DNA of 13,870 bases, taken from positions 1 to 13,870 of the forward strand of contig JADZDZ010000056.1 in the NCBI GenBank assembly GCA_020850785.1, written 5' to 3'. Under the pieces are notes generated by a model. It had not been told where the DNA came from. It was given only the letters and a program-made list of their open reading frames with translations, and searched no databases. Numbering within the stretch: position 1 is the stretch's first letter; every line of letters starts with the position of its first letter. The stretch comes from Candidatus Sumerlaeota bacterium (GTDB lineage: Bacteria > Sumerlaeota > Sumerlaeia > SLMS01). Position numbers and translations under genes: made by a program. Of the stretch, positions 6,522 through 13,389 are shown one piece after another.

Positions 6522-7961
6522 TTAGTTGGCTTTTGCATTCGTTCCGTAGTGAAGAACGTAGGTCAGCTTGATGGGAGTCGTGGATTGCGCGGGCAGCGTC
6601 AGCTCCCAGCGAACCGTTTGGCGATCAACCTGCGTATGGGTCGGCTCCGACGCCGTGACGTCGGCGACCCGGTTTTGTTCCGGCGGCAGGAATCGTGCAT
6701 CGTTGCCATCCGCAACGCGGAAATCATTTCCGCCGGGATAGTAGGTGAACCTGAACGGCACCGCGCGTTCGCGGGAATTCTTCACGTCGAACTGCCGCGT
6801 CACCGTCTCGTCCCACCCGATGCGATTGCCGTCGGGATCAAACGCGAAGGCGCTGCGTTGGCGTGCAAGTTCGCGATCCTCCACAACAACGAGTCCATCG
6901 TTGCCAAGGTTCAGTTCGATCTTTTCCCCCTGCGGGACATACTTGTGCCAGGCAGTGCCTTCGAAGGCGTTGCCGCCGCGATCATCGGCGCGATACACGT
7001 AGTAGTTGCCTTCGGGAAAAACCTCCGTGCCCAACTTGTGTTTCGCGTCGTTTTGCAGCTTGTAGAACTTCAACACCTGTGGGCCGTAGCGCCGTGAATC
7101 CAATTCGTAGCTGAGGTCGAAGGGAATCTGCGACAGTTGCGGGTTGGGCAGCGCCTTGCTCCAGCCGTTTTGCAGCTCCTCCTCGCCTTCGACGGCGAAG
7201 ACGCGGTATTCGGAAACGGCCTGCTTGAATATCTGCTTTGCCTCCGATAGTTCCAAGCCGGCCTCGTTTGCTTTTCGGGGGTTGGCGTCCTTATCCCGAC
7301 TGGCCTTCGCTTCATCCTGAAGCAGACCTAGGTCCCGCCTGCCGAGCAGTGCCGAACCGATGGCCGAGCCACCGCTCGCTCGCGAGGGAAAACGCGCATT
7401 CCATTCGGCGATGATGTCGGCCAACCGCTGCACCAGATTCACATCGCCAACGACGACGCGCACATGGGCCTTTTCAAAGTCCTCACCACTGTTGTTGGTG
7501 ACGCGGGTAAATTGCCGGGCGTCGAACGTGGTTTCGTCCTTGTTCGCAACCAGCACGTAGTTGGACGACCACGTGAGGCCGCATACGAAGTAGGTGATTT
7601 CCACCGCTGCGGATGTTTCCGCCTCCGCCTCAATGGTCCAGACGATCACTTCGTTGGTGCCTTTCGGGTAGGAGGAATCAAGAAGCGTCAGCCCCTTCGT
7701 CCCCTTCAGGTCAAGTTGCAGGCTGGTGGGATCGATCTGCGTGTTGGCCCAGGAAAACTGAATCTGGTTCGTGCCCTTGCGGAACGACAGCGTGCGCGTT
7801 TCACGCCCCAACGTAAGGTCCTGCGAATTGTAGATCGTCAATTCGGAGCGATCCTTGTTCGGCAGCGTGGTCAGGTCCATGCGCGCGCCCGCCGTGGCCC
7901 CCGTGGCGAGCAACACGGCCACCAGCGCGCAGCGCGGCATGTGTGGGCGGAGCCGTTTCAT
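6522..7961 (-). CDS. Secreted DUF4139 (MuiA-type) protein, copy B
   Basis: The 479-aa exported protein has basic residues MKRLRPHMPR followed by CALVAVLLATGATAGA, a Sec signal peptide with probable cleavage near residue 26. Residues 41-70 (SELTIYNSQDLTLGRETR, then a KGTNQIQFSW strand) resemble the N-terminal DUF4140-like segment that usually precedes DUF4139. CGLTWSSNY (127-135), NNSGEDFEKAHVRVVVGDVN (156-175) and the ELDSRRYGPQVLKFYKL, LGNDGLVVVE and FDVKNSRERAVPFRFTY blocks follow. A charged, low-similarity insertion sits at about 180-245. B resembles copy A along most of its length (most residues of the first 150 mature positions are the same or similar), so they are tandem duplicates. ATG is 2 bp after the stop of A, with AAGG 10 nt upstream, which suggests translational coupling. 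Met-8 is an alternative start. Role unknown; periplasmic or surface location is inferred from the signal peptide. Confidence 0.85.
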   Translation of the reverse strand: MKRLRPHMPRCALVAVLLATGATAGARMDLTTLPNKDRSELTIYNSQDLTLGRETRTLSFRKGTNQIQFSWANTQIDPTSLQLDLKGTKGLTLLDSSYPKGTNEVIVWTIEAEAETSAAVEITYFVCGLTWSSNYVLVANKDETTFDARQFTRVTNNSGEDFEKAHVRVVVGDVNLVQRLADIIAEWNARFPSRASGGSAIGSALLGRRDLGLLQDEAKASRDKDANPRKANEAGLELSEAKQIFKQAVSEYRVFAVEGEEELQNGWSKALPNPQLSQIPFDLSYELDSRRYGPQVLKFYKLQNDAKHKLGTEVFPEGNYYVYRADDRGGNAFEGTAWHKYVPQGEKIELNLGNDGLVVVEDRELARQRSAFAFDPDGNRIGWDETVTRQFDVKNSRERAVPFRFTYYPGGNDFRVADGNDARFLPPEQNRVADVTASEPTHTQVDRQTVRWELTLPAQSTTPIKLTYVLHYGTNAKAN

Positions 7962-7963
7962 GG

Positions 7964-9313
7964 TCAGTTTGCCTTCACGCGGGTGCCGTTGTGAAACACG
8001 GCCTTGTAGGTGATCACGCGCGTCTCACCCGCTTCGATGGTCGTTTCCCAGCGAAGGGTTCCGCGATCGACCCTCTCATACGTGGAGTCACTCGCCTCGA
8101 TCATCTCCCAGTCGCCGTCGATGTAGTGTGTCAGCTTCAGGGGAATTTTGCGGTCGCGTGAATTCTTGATTTCCAACCGCACCGTTCGTTCCTCGTCGTA
8201 CCCGTTCACATCCCCATTCGTGCCGAAGTCGAAATTCTTTCGTTCCGACTTCATAGTCTTCTGCTCGAACAACACCAATCCATCGCTGCCCAGATTAAGT
8301 TCGATGTCATCGCCGATGGGAACGTACTTGCTGGTGGTGCTTCCCTCGAAGCGCAGACCGCCGCGGCCATCATCGCTGTAGACGTAGTAGGTTCCATCGG
8401 GGAGCGGTTCCTTGCCCAGCTTCGCCTGCGTGTCGTTCTTCAGCTTGTAGAACTTCACCACCTGGTCGCCGAACTTGCGCGAATCGATTTCATAGCTGAG
8501 ATTGAAGGGAATTCCGGACACCTTGGGATTCGGCAATTCCTTCCCCCAGCCGTTTTCAATCTTCTCTTTTCCCTCCACCGCGAAGAGGTAGTACTCGCTC
8601 ACGGCCTTCTTGATGATTTCCTTTGCGCGGGCAGGCATCGCCATGGCGGCGGGTGGTGCCGCAGCAGCCCTCTGGCTCATCGCGTCCATGGCAAAGAATG
8701 CGACGGCCTTTCCAGCCTCCTCGCGTTCAAGCTGAACGCCTTCCTTTGCAAGGTCGGCAATCAGGCGAATCAGGTTCACTTCGCCAACGACAACACGGGT
8801 GACGGCGTTGTCGAAGTCCTCGCCGCTGCCGTTGCGAACGGTTGTGAACTGCTGAAGCTCAAACTCCGTTTCGCCGCTGTTTGCCTTCACGATGTAGTCG
8901 GCGCTCCAGGAAAGGCCGCTGGAGAAGTATGTGATTTCGATCGGGGCGGACGTGGCCTCCTCCGCCTGAATGTTCCAGACGATTAGCTGCGTCGTTCCTG
9001 CGGGATATACGGCGTCCTGCACCGTGAGTCCCTTCGCGCCTTTCAGATCAATCTGCAGGCTGGTGGGATCGATCAGGGTGTTGGCCCAGGAGAATTGAAT
9101 TTCATTCATCCCCTTCGCGAAGGAAAGATTTCGCGTTTCGCGCACGAGCGTCAGGTCCTGCGAGTTGTAGATCGTCAGTTCCGTCGAATCGCGGGCCGGC
9201 AGGGTGACGAGGTCGATCTTTGCGGGGGAGTGCGCCGCGAAGGTGATGAGGGCGGCGGCAAGGGTTCCCGAAATCCAGCGGGACATGGTTCTACTGCGGA
9301 CGTGTTTATGCAC
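7964..9313 (-). CDS. Secreted DUF4139 (MuiA-type) protein, copy A
   Basis: The 449-aa product has an exported N-terminus (basic n-region, hydrophobic ISGTLAAALITFAA, probable cleavage after HSPA). Motifs in order are TELTIYNSQDLTLVRE (44-59), KGMNEIQFSWANTLIDPTSL, SSGLSWSADY (131-140) and NGSGEDFDNAVTRVVVGEVN (161-180). An Ala/Met-rich insertion (AAAAPPAAMAMPARA) follows, then KAVSEYYLFAVEG, YEIDSRKFGDQVVKFYKL, LGSDGLVLFE, VRLEIKNSRDRKIPLKL and GDWEMIEA. GTG-9313 is preferred because GAGG precedes it at 6 nt. ATG-9286 has no Shine-Dalgarno but would still give a complete signal peptide; GTG-9325 is less likely. It sits 27 bp downstream of the TPR lipoprotein gene and 2 bp upstream of copy B. 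The family is known by sequence only (DUF4139, some members named mucoidy inhibitor MuiA), so a cell-envelope role is inference. Confidence 0.85.
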   Translation of the reverse strand: MHKHVRSRTMSRWISGTLAAALITFAAHSPAKIDLVTLPARDSTELTIYNSQDLTLVRETRNLSFAKGMNEIQFSWANTLIDPTSLQIDLKGAKGLTVQDAVYPAGTTQLIVWNIQAEEATSAPIEITYFSSGLSWSADYIVKANSGETEFELQQFTTVRNGSGEDFDNAVTRVVVGEVNLIRLIADLAKEGVQLEREEAGKAVAFFAMDAMSQRAAAAPPAAMAMPARAKEIIKKAVSEYYLFAVEGKEKIENGWGKELPNPKVSGIPFNLSYEIDSRKFGDQVVKFYKLKNDTQAKLGKEPLPDGTYYVYSDDGRGGLRFEGSTTSKYVPIGDDIELNLGSDGLVLFEQKTMKSERKNFDFGTNGDVNGYDEERTVRLEIKNSRDRKIPLKLTHYIDGDWEMIEASDSTYERVDRGTLRWETTIEAGETRVITYKAVFHNGTRVKAN

Positions 9314-9340
9314 TTGGCACCTCACTTGACTACAGTTTGG

Positions 9341-9937
9341 TCAAAATCTGCGTTCTGTCTTGATCTCGCGTGATTTGCTGATCGCGCGTTCCACCAATTG
9401 CTTCACAACGGGTGACTTTGTTGCGGAATACTGATCCTGCAACTGCCGGAAATACTTCTGCCCTTCGCGAATGCGGCCCAGTTCGTAGAGGCTGTTGCCA
9501 AGCCCGAAGAGGGCGCTTGCGTGAACATCCTCCACATCGGTGTAGCGTTCAACGCACTTCCGATACTCACGTTCCGCCCCCGCATACTCCCGCATGTCAA
9601 AGTAAGCCTGCCCCTTGAGCAGTTGCGCTGCGGGTGTATAGACACGATCGTCGGGGAAGCGCTGCGTGACGGAATCGAGGGCCTTGACCGCCTTGAGGTA
9701 TTCCTCGCGACGGGTCTTTTCGTCCACCGTTTGCGACGCGCGACGATACTGGAGTTCCGCAACGCGGGCCTGATCACGGGCGGTTTCCTCCTGCGGGATG
9801 ACAACGGTTTCCTCGCCGTGAAGCAGGCTGCATGCGGGAAGCACCGGCAGCGCCAGCAGGGAGAGTATCAGGATGGAGTGGCGTGCTGCGCATCGTGTGG
9901 CTTCCTTCACGGCTAGTGGGACAAAGGGTGTTTTCAT
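9341..9937 (-). CDS. TPR lipoprotein (BamD/YbgF-like)
   Basis: The 198-aa protein has a lipoprotein signal peptide: SILILSLLALPVLPACS, with lipobox LPAC and lipidated Cys-36. The mature part is helical with TPR-like repeats. Recognisable units are EEYLKAVKALDSVTQRFPDD, AAQLLKGQAYFDMREYAGAE (followed by a CVERYTD turn), and ASALFGLGNSLYELGRIREG ending in QLQDQYSA. This layout resembles BamD or the CpoB/YbgF TPR domain, whose members act at the outer membrane, but it is shorter than BamD (about 245 aa) and I would not assign the BAM complex. The start codon overlaps the ruvX stop in ATGA, with GGGA before it, so translation is coupled to ruvX. Immediately downstream lie the three DUF4139 genes, which makes it a candidate outer-membrane anchor or adaptor for those exported proteins (inference). 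Confidence 0.82.
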   Translation of the reverse strand: MKTPFVPLAVKEATRCAARHSILILSLLALPVLPACSLLHGEETVVIPQEETARDQARVAELQYRRASQTVDEKTRREEYLKAVKALDSVTQRFPDDRVYTPAAQLLKGQAYFDMREYAGAEREYRKCVERYTDVEDVHASALFGLGNSLYELGRIREGQKYFRQLQDQYSATKSPVVKQLVERAISKSREIKTERRF

Positions 9938-10395
9938 GTGGTTCCCGAAACTCCATCGAGTGTGTCTTTTTTTTTCTGCAATGCCTGCCCGTCAAGAAAC
10001 GCCTGAAGAATGATCGCAGCCGCGATGCGGTCAACAAGGCCCTTCTTCTCACCGGGTGCGGCGCGCTTCCCGGCGATTTCCCGCGCCTCTGCGGAAGTGT
10101 AGCGTTCGTCCTGAAAGGCGATTTTCACCGTCGGCATGCGGCGTTGCAGCGAGCGCGCAAAAGCGCGGGATTTTTCCGCCTGCTCGCCTTCGCCGCCACC
10201 TTCCAGAAGTGGAATACCGACAACCAGCGTGGTGATCCGGTTTGCTTCGATGATGCTTTGAAGTTCATTCAGCGTCTGCGATCGGCCGATGCGCTCGATC
10301 GTCGCAAGCGGCTCCGCAATCACGCCGGAGCGGGAAATCGCGACGCCAATGCGCACGTCGCCAACGTCCAGCGCCGCGAAGGTTTCCTGGCTCAT
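9934..10395 (-). CDS. ruvX: RuvX/YqgF family Holliday junction resolvase-like nuclease
   Basis: The 153-aa product has the RNase H-like fold signature of RuvX/YqgF (pre-16S rRNA processing nuclease and putative Holliday junction resolvase). It carries AALDVGDVRIGVA with catalytic Asp-10, LVVGIPL (57-63), QDERYTSAEA with Asp-96/Glu-97, and LVDRIAAAIILQ with Asp-122. The conserved core ends near residue 136. A 17-residue Lys-rich tail follows, encoded partly by an A9 run. ATG-10395 is chosen because it overlaps the upstream stop as ATGA and places the nuclease motif at the usual distance from the N-terminus; TTG-10410 would only add five residues. It shares an ATGA junction with the lipoprotein gene downstream as well. 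This housekeeping gene is an odd companion for envelope genes, as often happens in dense operons. Confidence 0.9.
   Translation of the reverse strand: MSQETFAALDVGDVRIGVAISRSGVIAEPLATIERIGRSQTLNELQSIIEANRITTLVVGIPLLEGGGEGEQAEKSRAFARSLQRRMPTVKIAFQDERYTSAEAREIAGKRAAPGEKKGLVDRIAAAIILQAFLDGQALQKKKDTLDGVSGTT
9967..9975 (-). repeat. A9 homopolymer (slippery run) in the ruvX tail
   Basis: On the coding (minus) strand, nine A residues encode Lys-Lys-Lys in the frame CAG AAA AAA AAA GAC, 17 to 19 nt inside the gene beyond the conserved nuclease core. The run contains the A AAA AAA slippery heptamer. A -1 slip leads without a stop into the frame of the downstream lipoprotein gene. It may be chance, but it is the longest homopolymer I noticed in the cluster. 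Confidence 0.6.
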
Positions 10396-11045
10396 AGGGA
10401 GCGAAACCAATCATACTGCGCGGGATTGTCCACCAAGGCGTCATTCATCGCGCCGCGAATGAAGGTTTCATTCCCCGTGCCGTCGGGAAACTCCGTCACG
10501 TGCAGGCGCCGACTCTGCATTCCGGAACGAATGATGCGCGCCAGAGAGATCGGCGTGTCGTCGTCGCCGAACGCCTCGAATGCGGCGGCGAAGCGTTCGC
10601 GGGAATCCGCCGGCGCGGGGAGGATGACGGGAACGACACCAAATTCGCGCAGCAGCGGTTCGGAGAAAAAATCCTGCGGGGCGGCCACGCGCGCCTTCTC
10701 GTGGGCGAATGCCTGCAACTGAAGCACCGCTGCGCTGTCTATATGTCTATACGATTCAGGCGCGTGGGCGCGATCATGGGCGGCCATCGCGCGGTACATG
10801 AAGGTTGCCTTCGCGAGGCGGTCGATTTCCTGCGCGGCATAGCTGTCGCCCAGCGCGCGCCGCAGCCGCTTTTTGATGACGGCGCGCTGCCTTCCCAGGC
10901 GGTATTGCACGCGGGCCAGAATGATTCTTGCTGTCAGCGAGAACGGGTATTTCGCATCCGCGGAAAATTCCGCGCTGTCTTTGGGATCACCGTTCAAGGG
11001 TGGCGAGGTGTTTTCGCGCGCGATCAATGTGCTTCTGATCGCCAT
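10392..11045 (-). CDS. Uncharacterised protein, faintly LpxL/HtrB acyltransferase-like
   Basis: I do not recognise this 217-aa protein with confidence. Residues about 35-90 (SLTARIILARVQYRLGRQRA, then RLRRALGDSYAAQEIDRLAK) resemble the helical N-terminal part of lipid A acyltransferases. The end, MNDALVDNPAQYDWFRSL, resembles their C-terminal 'I...P.QW.W.H.R' segment. The catalytic HX4D motif and the glycine-rich core expected between these parts are missing, and no signal peptide or strong membrane helix is seen. It could be a degenerate family member or an unrelated protein. ATG-11045 overlaps the end of the STAS-TPR gene by 59 bp; no later ATG in frame offers a non-overlapping start, though GTG at the Val of ARVQYRL is possible. 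It ends in an ATGA overlap with ruvX. Real coding is supported by its place between two firmly identified genes with coupled ends. Confidence 0.7.
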   Translation of the reverse strand: MAIRSTLIARENTSPPLNGDPKDSAEFSADAKYPFSLTARIILARVQYRLGRQRAVIKKRLRRALGDSYAAQEIDRLAKATFMYRAMAAHDRAHAPESYRHIDSAAVLQLQAFAHEKARVAAPQDFFSEPLLREFGVVPVILPAPADSRERFAAAFEAFGDDDTPISLARIIRSGMQSRRLHVTEFPDGTGNETFIRGAMNDALVDNPAQYDWFRSL

Positions 11046-11715
11046 TGCGGGAACTCAGGTCCAGAACGCGCTTCCACTGGGCGATGGCCTGACTGCGCCA
11101 TTCGGGCTTCTTCTCATACACGATGGCGAGGTTGTTGTGGGCGGGAAGGTAGTCGGCGTTGATCTCAATCGCCTCCCGGTAGGCTTGGGCGGCGCTGTCG
11201 TAATCGCCGCGCCGCATGTGGTCCACGGCATCCTTGCAGAGTTGGTCGATGCGATCCTTCCCCGTGCCTGCAGAACCGGGCATGGCGGCGGCGGATGCGG
11301 GCATCACGGGCATGGCGGGGCCGGACGACGCAGCCACGGGGGCCGCACCGGCAGGTGCCTTTTCAACCTGCGGCTGCGCCACTTGGCGAAGCAGGGCATC
11401 GGCGTCGGCGCCGGTGATGATGTCAAAGATGGAATCCAGCTTGGAGACCATGAGGATGTCGCTCACGCCGCGGCTGGGGTTGATCAGGGTAAGGCGGGCG
11501 CGATGCTTGTTCGCGGAAACCTTGATACCCACAAGCGCACCAAGCCCGGCGCTGTCGATGAAGTCCACCGCCGAAAGGTCGAGGTTGATTTGCGAGACGC
11601 CGGGGGCGATTGCGGGAACGATGGTTGCCTTCATGCGGTCGCATTCATCAAGCACCACGCGTCCGCGCAGCATCACGAGAAGGTTTCCATGCGCTTCGTA
11701 AAACTTCAGTTCCAT
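10987..11715 (-). CDS. STAS domain-TPR fusion protein
   Basis: The 242-aa cytosolic protein has three parts. Residues 1-110 are a STAS domain with the classic LDLSAVDFIDSAGLGALV loop; Ser-55 is at the phosphorylation position of anti-sigma-factor antagonists, and GVSDILMVSKLDSIFDI forms the typical last helix. Residues 113-152 are an Ala/Pro/Met-rich linker. Residues 157-240 hold two TPR-like units (DAVDHMRRGDYDSAAQAYRE, then ADYLPAHNNLAIVYE). The STAS part suggests phospho-switch control, the TPRs a protein partner. No kinase, phosphatase or sigma factor gene is in the window. No clear Shine-Dalgarno precedes ATG-11715. The 54-bp gap to the PilO-like gene upstream shows no terminator. It overlaps the next gene by 59 bp. 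The domain combination is unusual; both halves are recognisable by eye. Confidence 0.85.
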   Translation of the reverse strand: MELKFYEAHGNLLVMLRGRVVLDECDRMKATIVPAIAPGVSQINLDLSAVDFIDSAGLGALVGIKVSANKHRARLTLINPSRGVSDILMVSKLDSIFDIITGADADALLRQVAQPQVEKAPAGAAPVAASSGPAMPVMPASAAAMPGSAGTGKDRIDQLCKDAVDHMRRGDYDSAAQAYREAIEINADYLPAHNNLAIVYEKKPEWRSQAIAQWKRVLDLSSRNGDQKHIDRARKHLATLER

Positions 11716-11769
11716 GGGGTTCAGTCCGCTGTTGATTATCGTGTTTTGAAACTCTTCATCGTCGTGGTG

Positions 11770-13389
11770 CTATTTCCCCACCGCCATCCCGCCGTCATTC
11801 ATTTCCTCACCAAAGAACATTCCACCACCGCCACCGGCAGGCGTTGGAATCGGGCTTGGCGTGGGAATCGGGCTGGGAGTGGGAACGGGGCTGGGTGTTG
11901 GCGATGGAAATGCGGTGGGGGAGGGCTTCGCCAGTTTGGGCGTCGAGCCGTCCATCACAATCACGCCATCGCGCAATGCGGATTCGCGCGCGCCGGGTTT
12001 TAGTGCCAAGCGCGCCATTTCGATTTCGATCTCGTTGATCTTCCGCTGCACGTCATACTCGCGCAGCGAACCGAGGAACACGGAGTACGCCACGACATTC
12101 AAGTAGAATATCGCCATCACCTTGGTTTCCTCGTTGGCGTTTGTCTTGGGCGCGACGCGGATGCGCAGCCTATCGACTTCGTAGGGAAACTCCTCGTGGG
12201 TGAGGCGATAGAGGAACGACATCACCGAGGCGTTGCTTCCCTGCACGCCGATTTCGAGGGCGGTGCTGAGACCAACCAGTTCGCCGACCGGTGTTGCGGC
12301 GACTGCGGGGGCTGCGCCAAAGCCGCCACCTTCCATCATCATCGACGGATCAGCGAAGTTGTCCATCGTCAGGCGCTGTGCCGGAGCCGGTGTGGCGGCG
12401 GCCTTTGCGGGATCGACGTAGTTGAGTGCGCTGGGGGGGAAATACTTCACATGAAGGATCGAATCAACCTTCTCCTGCCGGGCGATTTCGATCACATTGA
12501 TCAGCGCCTCATTCTGGCGCTGCGTCATTGGGTGGTTGTCGTTGCCGGTAAAATCCTTCGGCCACGGCACGCGGAACAACTCATACATCTCCTCGCGAAT
12601 TTCCGACTCATTCTTTCCCGCGAAGAAGTCCGGTTGAAGCTTTTTCAGAATCAGGTCGATGCGATTGATCGTCATCACCGTTGCGGCGGCGCGCCCAAAT
12701 CGATCCGCGATCCCCGTGCCGTCGGGTATGGTCCCCCCCGTCTGGCTGAGAATCTGCTGCCCATCGCGCTGATAGACGTTCACACCCAGCGCGTTCATCA
12801 GCCCCAGATACTGCGCCTCGCGCGTTTGGTAGGCGGACGTGCCCACGTTGAGATTCTTCAGCAGGCGATTCTCGTCGCGAAGCTTGGCCAGATCGTCATC
12901 AACGGCGACGGTCTTGTACTTGTCCGGCAGCCCCTTCGTGATGTTCCACGAAGTAAGCGGCGGGCGCGCGTTCGCCAGCGAGTTGTCGCCCGGCCCCATG
13001 AAGCGCAGGACGGGGCCTTCGCCTCGTTCGCCCGCGTCGCGACGCTTTTCAATCTCTGCAAGAAAATCCCAGTATATCTGTTTCTGCCGCGCAGGAGTGA
13101 AGACGTTCGAATCGTTGACAACATAGTCGGGGAAGCCAAGCCGGAGCGTGGCAATATTCTGCCAGAACTTCAGCTTGTAGCGAATCGACTCGTACTTGAA
13201 GCGGTCGATGTCCTCCAGCCGGGGCGCCGTGCCCTGCGATGCGAAGGTGCCCATGGTGGCCTGATAGGCCGCCTTGGCTCCCTGATACTCCGCGGCGCGC
13301 TGGCGGAAGATAAACATGTGTAGGGCACCGATGGTGCCCATGGCGGCGATCACGCCGATGGCGATCTTTCCACTTTTCCGAATTTCCAA
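11770..13389 (-). CDS. PilO/GspM-like inner-membrane protein with Pro-rich C-terminus
   Basis: The 539-aa protein has a short basic N-terminus, one membrane helix (about 8-28) and a helical segment after it, a bitopic layout with the bulk in the periplasm. Residues 377-435 (LEIGVQGSNASVMSFLYRL, then FPYEVDRLRIRV) match the ferredoxin-like 'G....l..Fl..l......v..l.i' pattern of PilO/GspM, the inner-membrane alignment proteins of type IV pili and type II secretion. It is much longer than PilO (about 200 aa), with a large unassigned region at 50-370. The tail at 487-518 is a PSPTPSP/PTPSPI repeat, followed by a Gly/Met-rich end. The start is TTG-13389, with GAGGA 10 nt upstream; starting later would break the membrane helix. 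No pilM, pilN or pilQ is in view. Overall class is fairly safe; the PilO/GspM link rests on one region. Confidence 0.62.
   Translation of the reverse strand: MEIRKSGKIAIGVIAAMGTIGALHMFIFRQRAAEYQGAKAAYQATMGTFASQGTAPRLEDIDRFKYESIRYKLKFWQNIATLRLGFPDYVVNDSNVFTPARQKQIYWDFLAEIEKRRDAGERGEGPVLRFMGPGDNSLANARPPLTSWNITKGLPDKYKTVAVDDDLAKLRDENRLLKNLNVGTSAYQTREAQYLGLMNALGVNVYQRDGQQILSQTGGTIPDGTGIADRFGRAAATVMTINRIDLILKKLQPDFFAGKNESEIREEMYELFRVPWPKDFTGNDNHPMTQRQNEALINVIEIARQEKVDSILHVKYFPPSALNYVDPAKAAATPAPAQRLTMDNFADPSMMMEGGGFGAAPAVAATPVGELVGLSTALEIGVQGSNASVMSFLYRLTHEEFPYEVDRLRIRVAPKTNANEETKVMAIFYLNVVAYSVFLGSLREYDVQRKINEIEIEMARLALKPGARESALRDGVIVMDGSTPKLAKPSPTAFPSPTPSPVPTPSPIPTPSPIPTPAGGGGGMFFGEEMNDGGMAVGK
11843..11914 (-). 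repeat. Tandem 18-bp repeats encoding the Pro-rich tail
   Basis: Three adjacent 18-bp units (11843-11860, 11861-11878, 11879-11896) share the plus-strand form GTGGGAATCGGGCTGGGA with a few changes, and a decayed fourth unit follows. On the minus strand they encode a Pro/Thr/Ser hexapeptide repeat (PTPSPI/V). Such repeats can change copy number by slippage while keeping the frame. Confidence 0.8.

Noticed and set aside
9326..9344. TTGAC-N9-GTCAA inverted repeat before DUF4139 copy A as operator or promoter
   Set aside because: It is short, overlaps the stop codon of the lipoprotein gene, and no -10 element lies 16-18 bp from the TTGACC; chance is likely.
9967..9975. A9 run as a sequencing error breaking ruvX
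   Set aside because: The frame is intact through the run and ends in an ATGA overlap with the next gene, matching the pattern at the other junction, so the given length is probably correct.
10873..12003. Plus-strand open frame of about 376 codons
   Set aside because: Antisense to the STAS-TPR gene and the end of the PilO-like gene; low-complexity Gly/His/Ala translation with no recognisable domain.
12196..13323. Plus-strand open frame of about 375 codons
   Set aside because: Antisense shadow of the PilO-like gene; no domain, and it lacks a sensible ribosome binding site.
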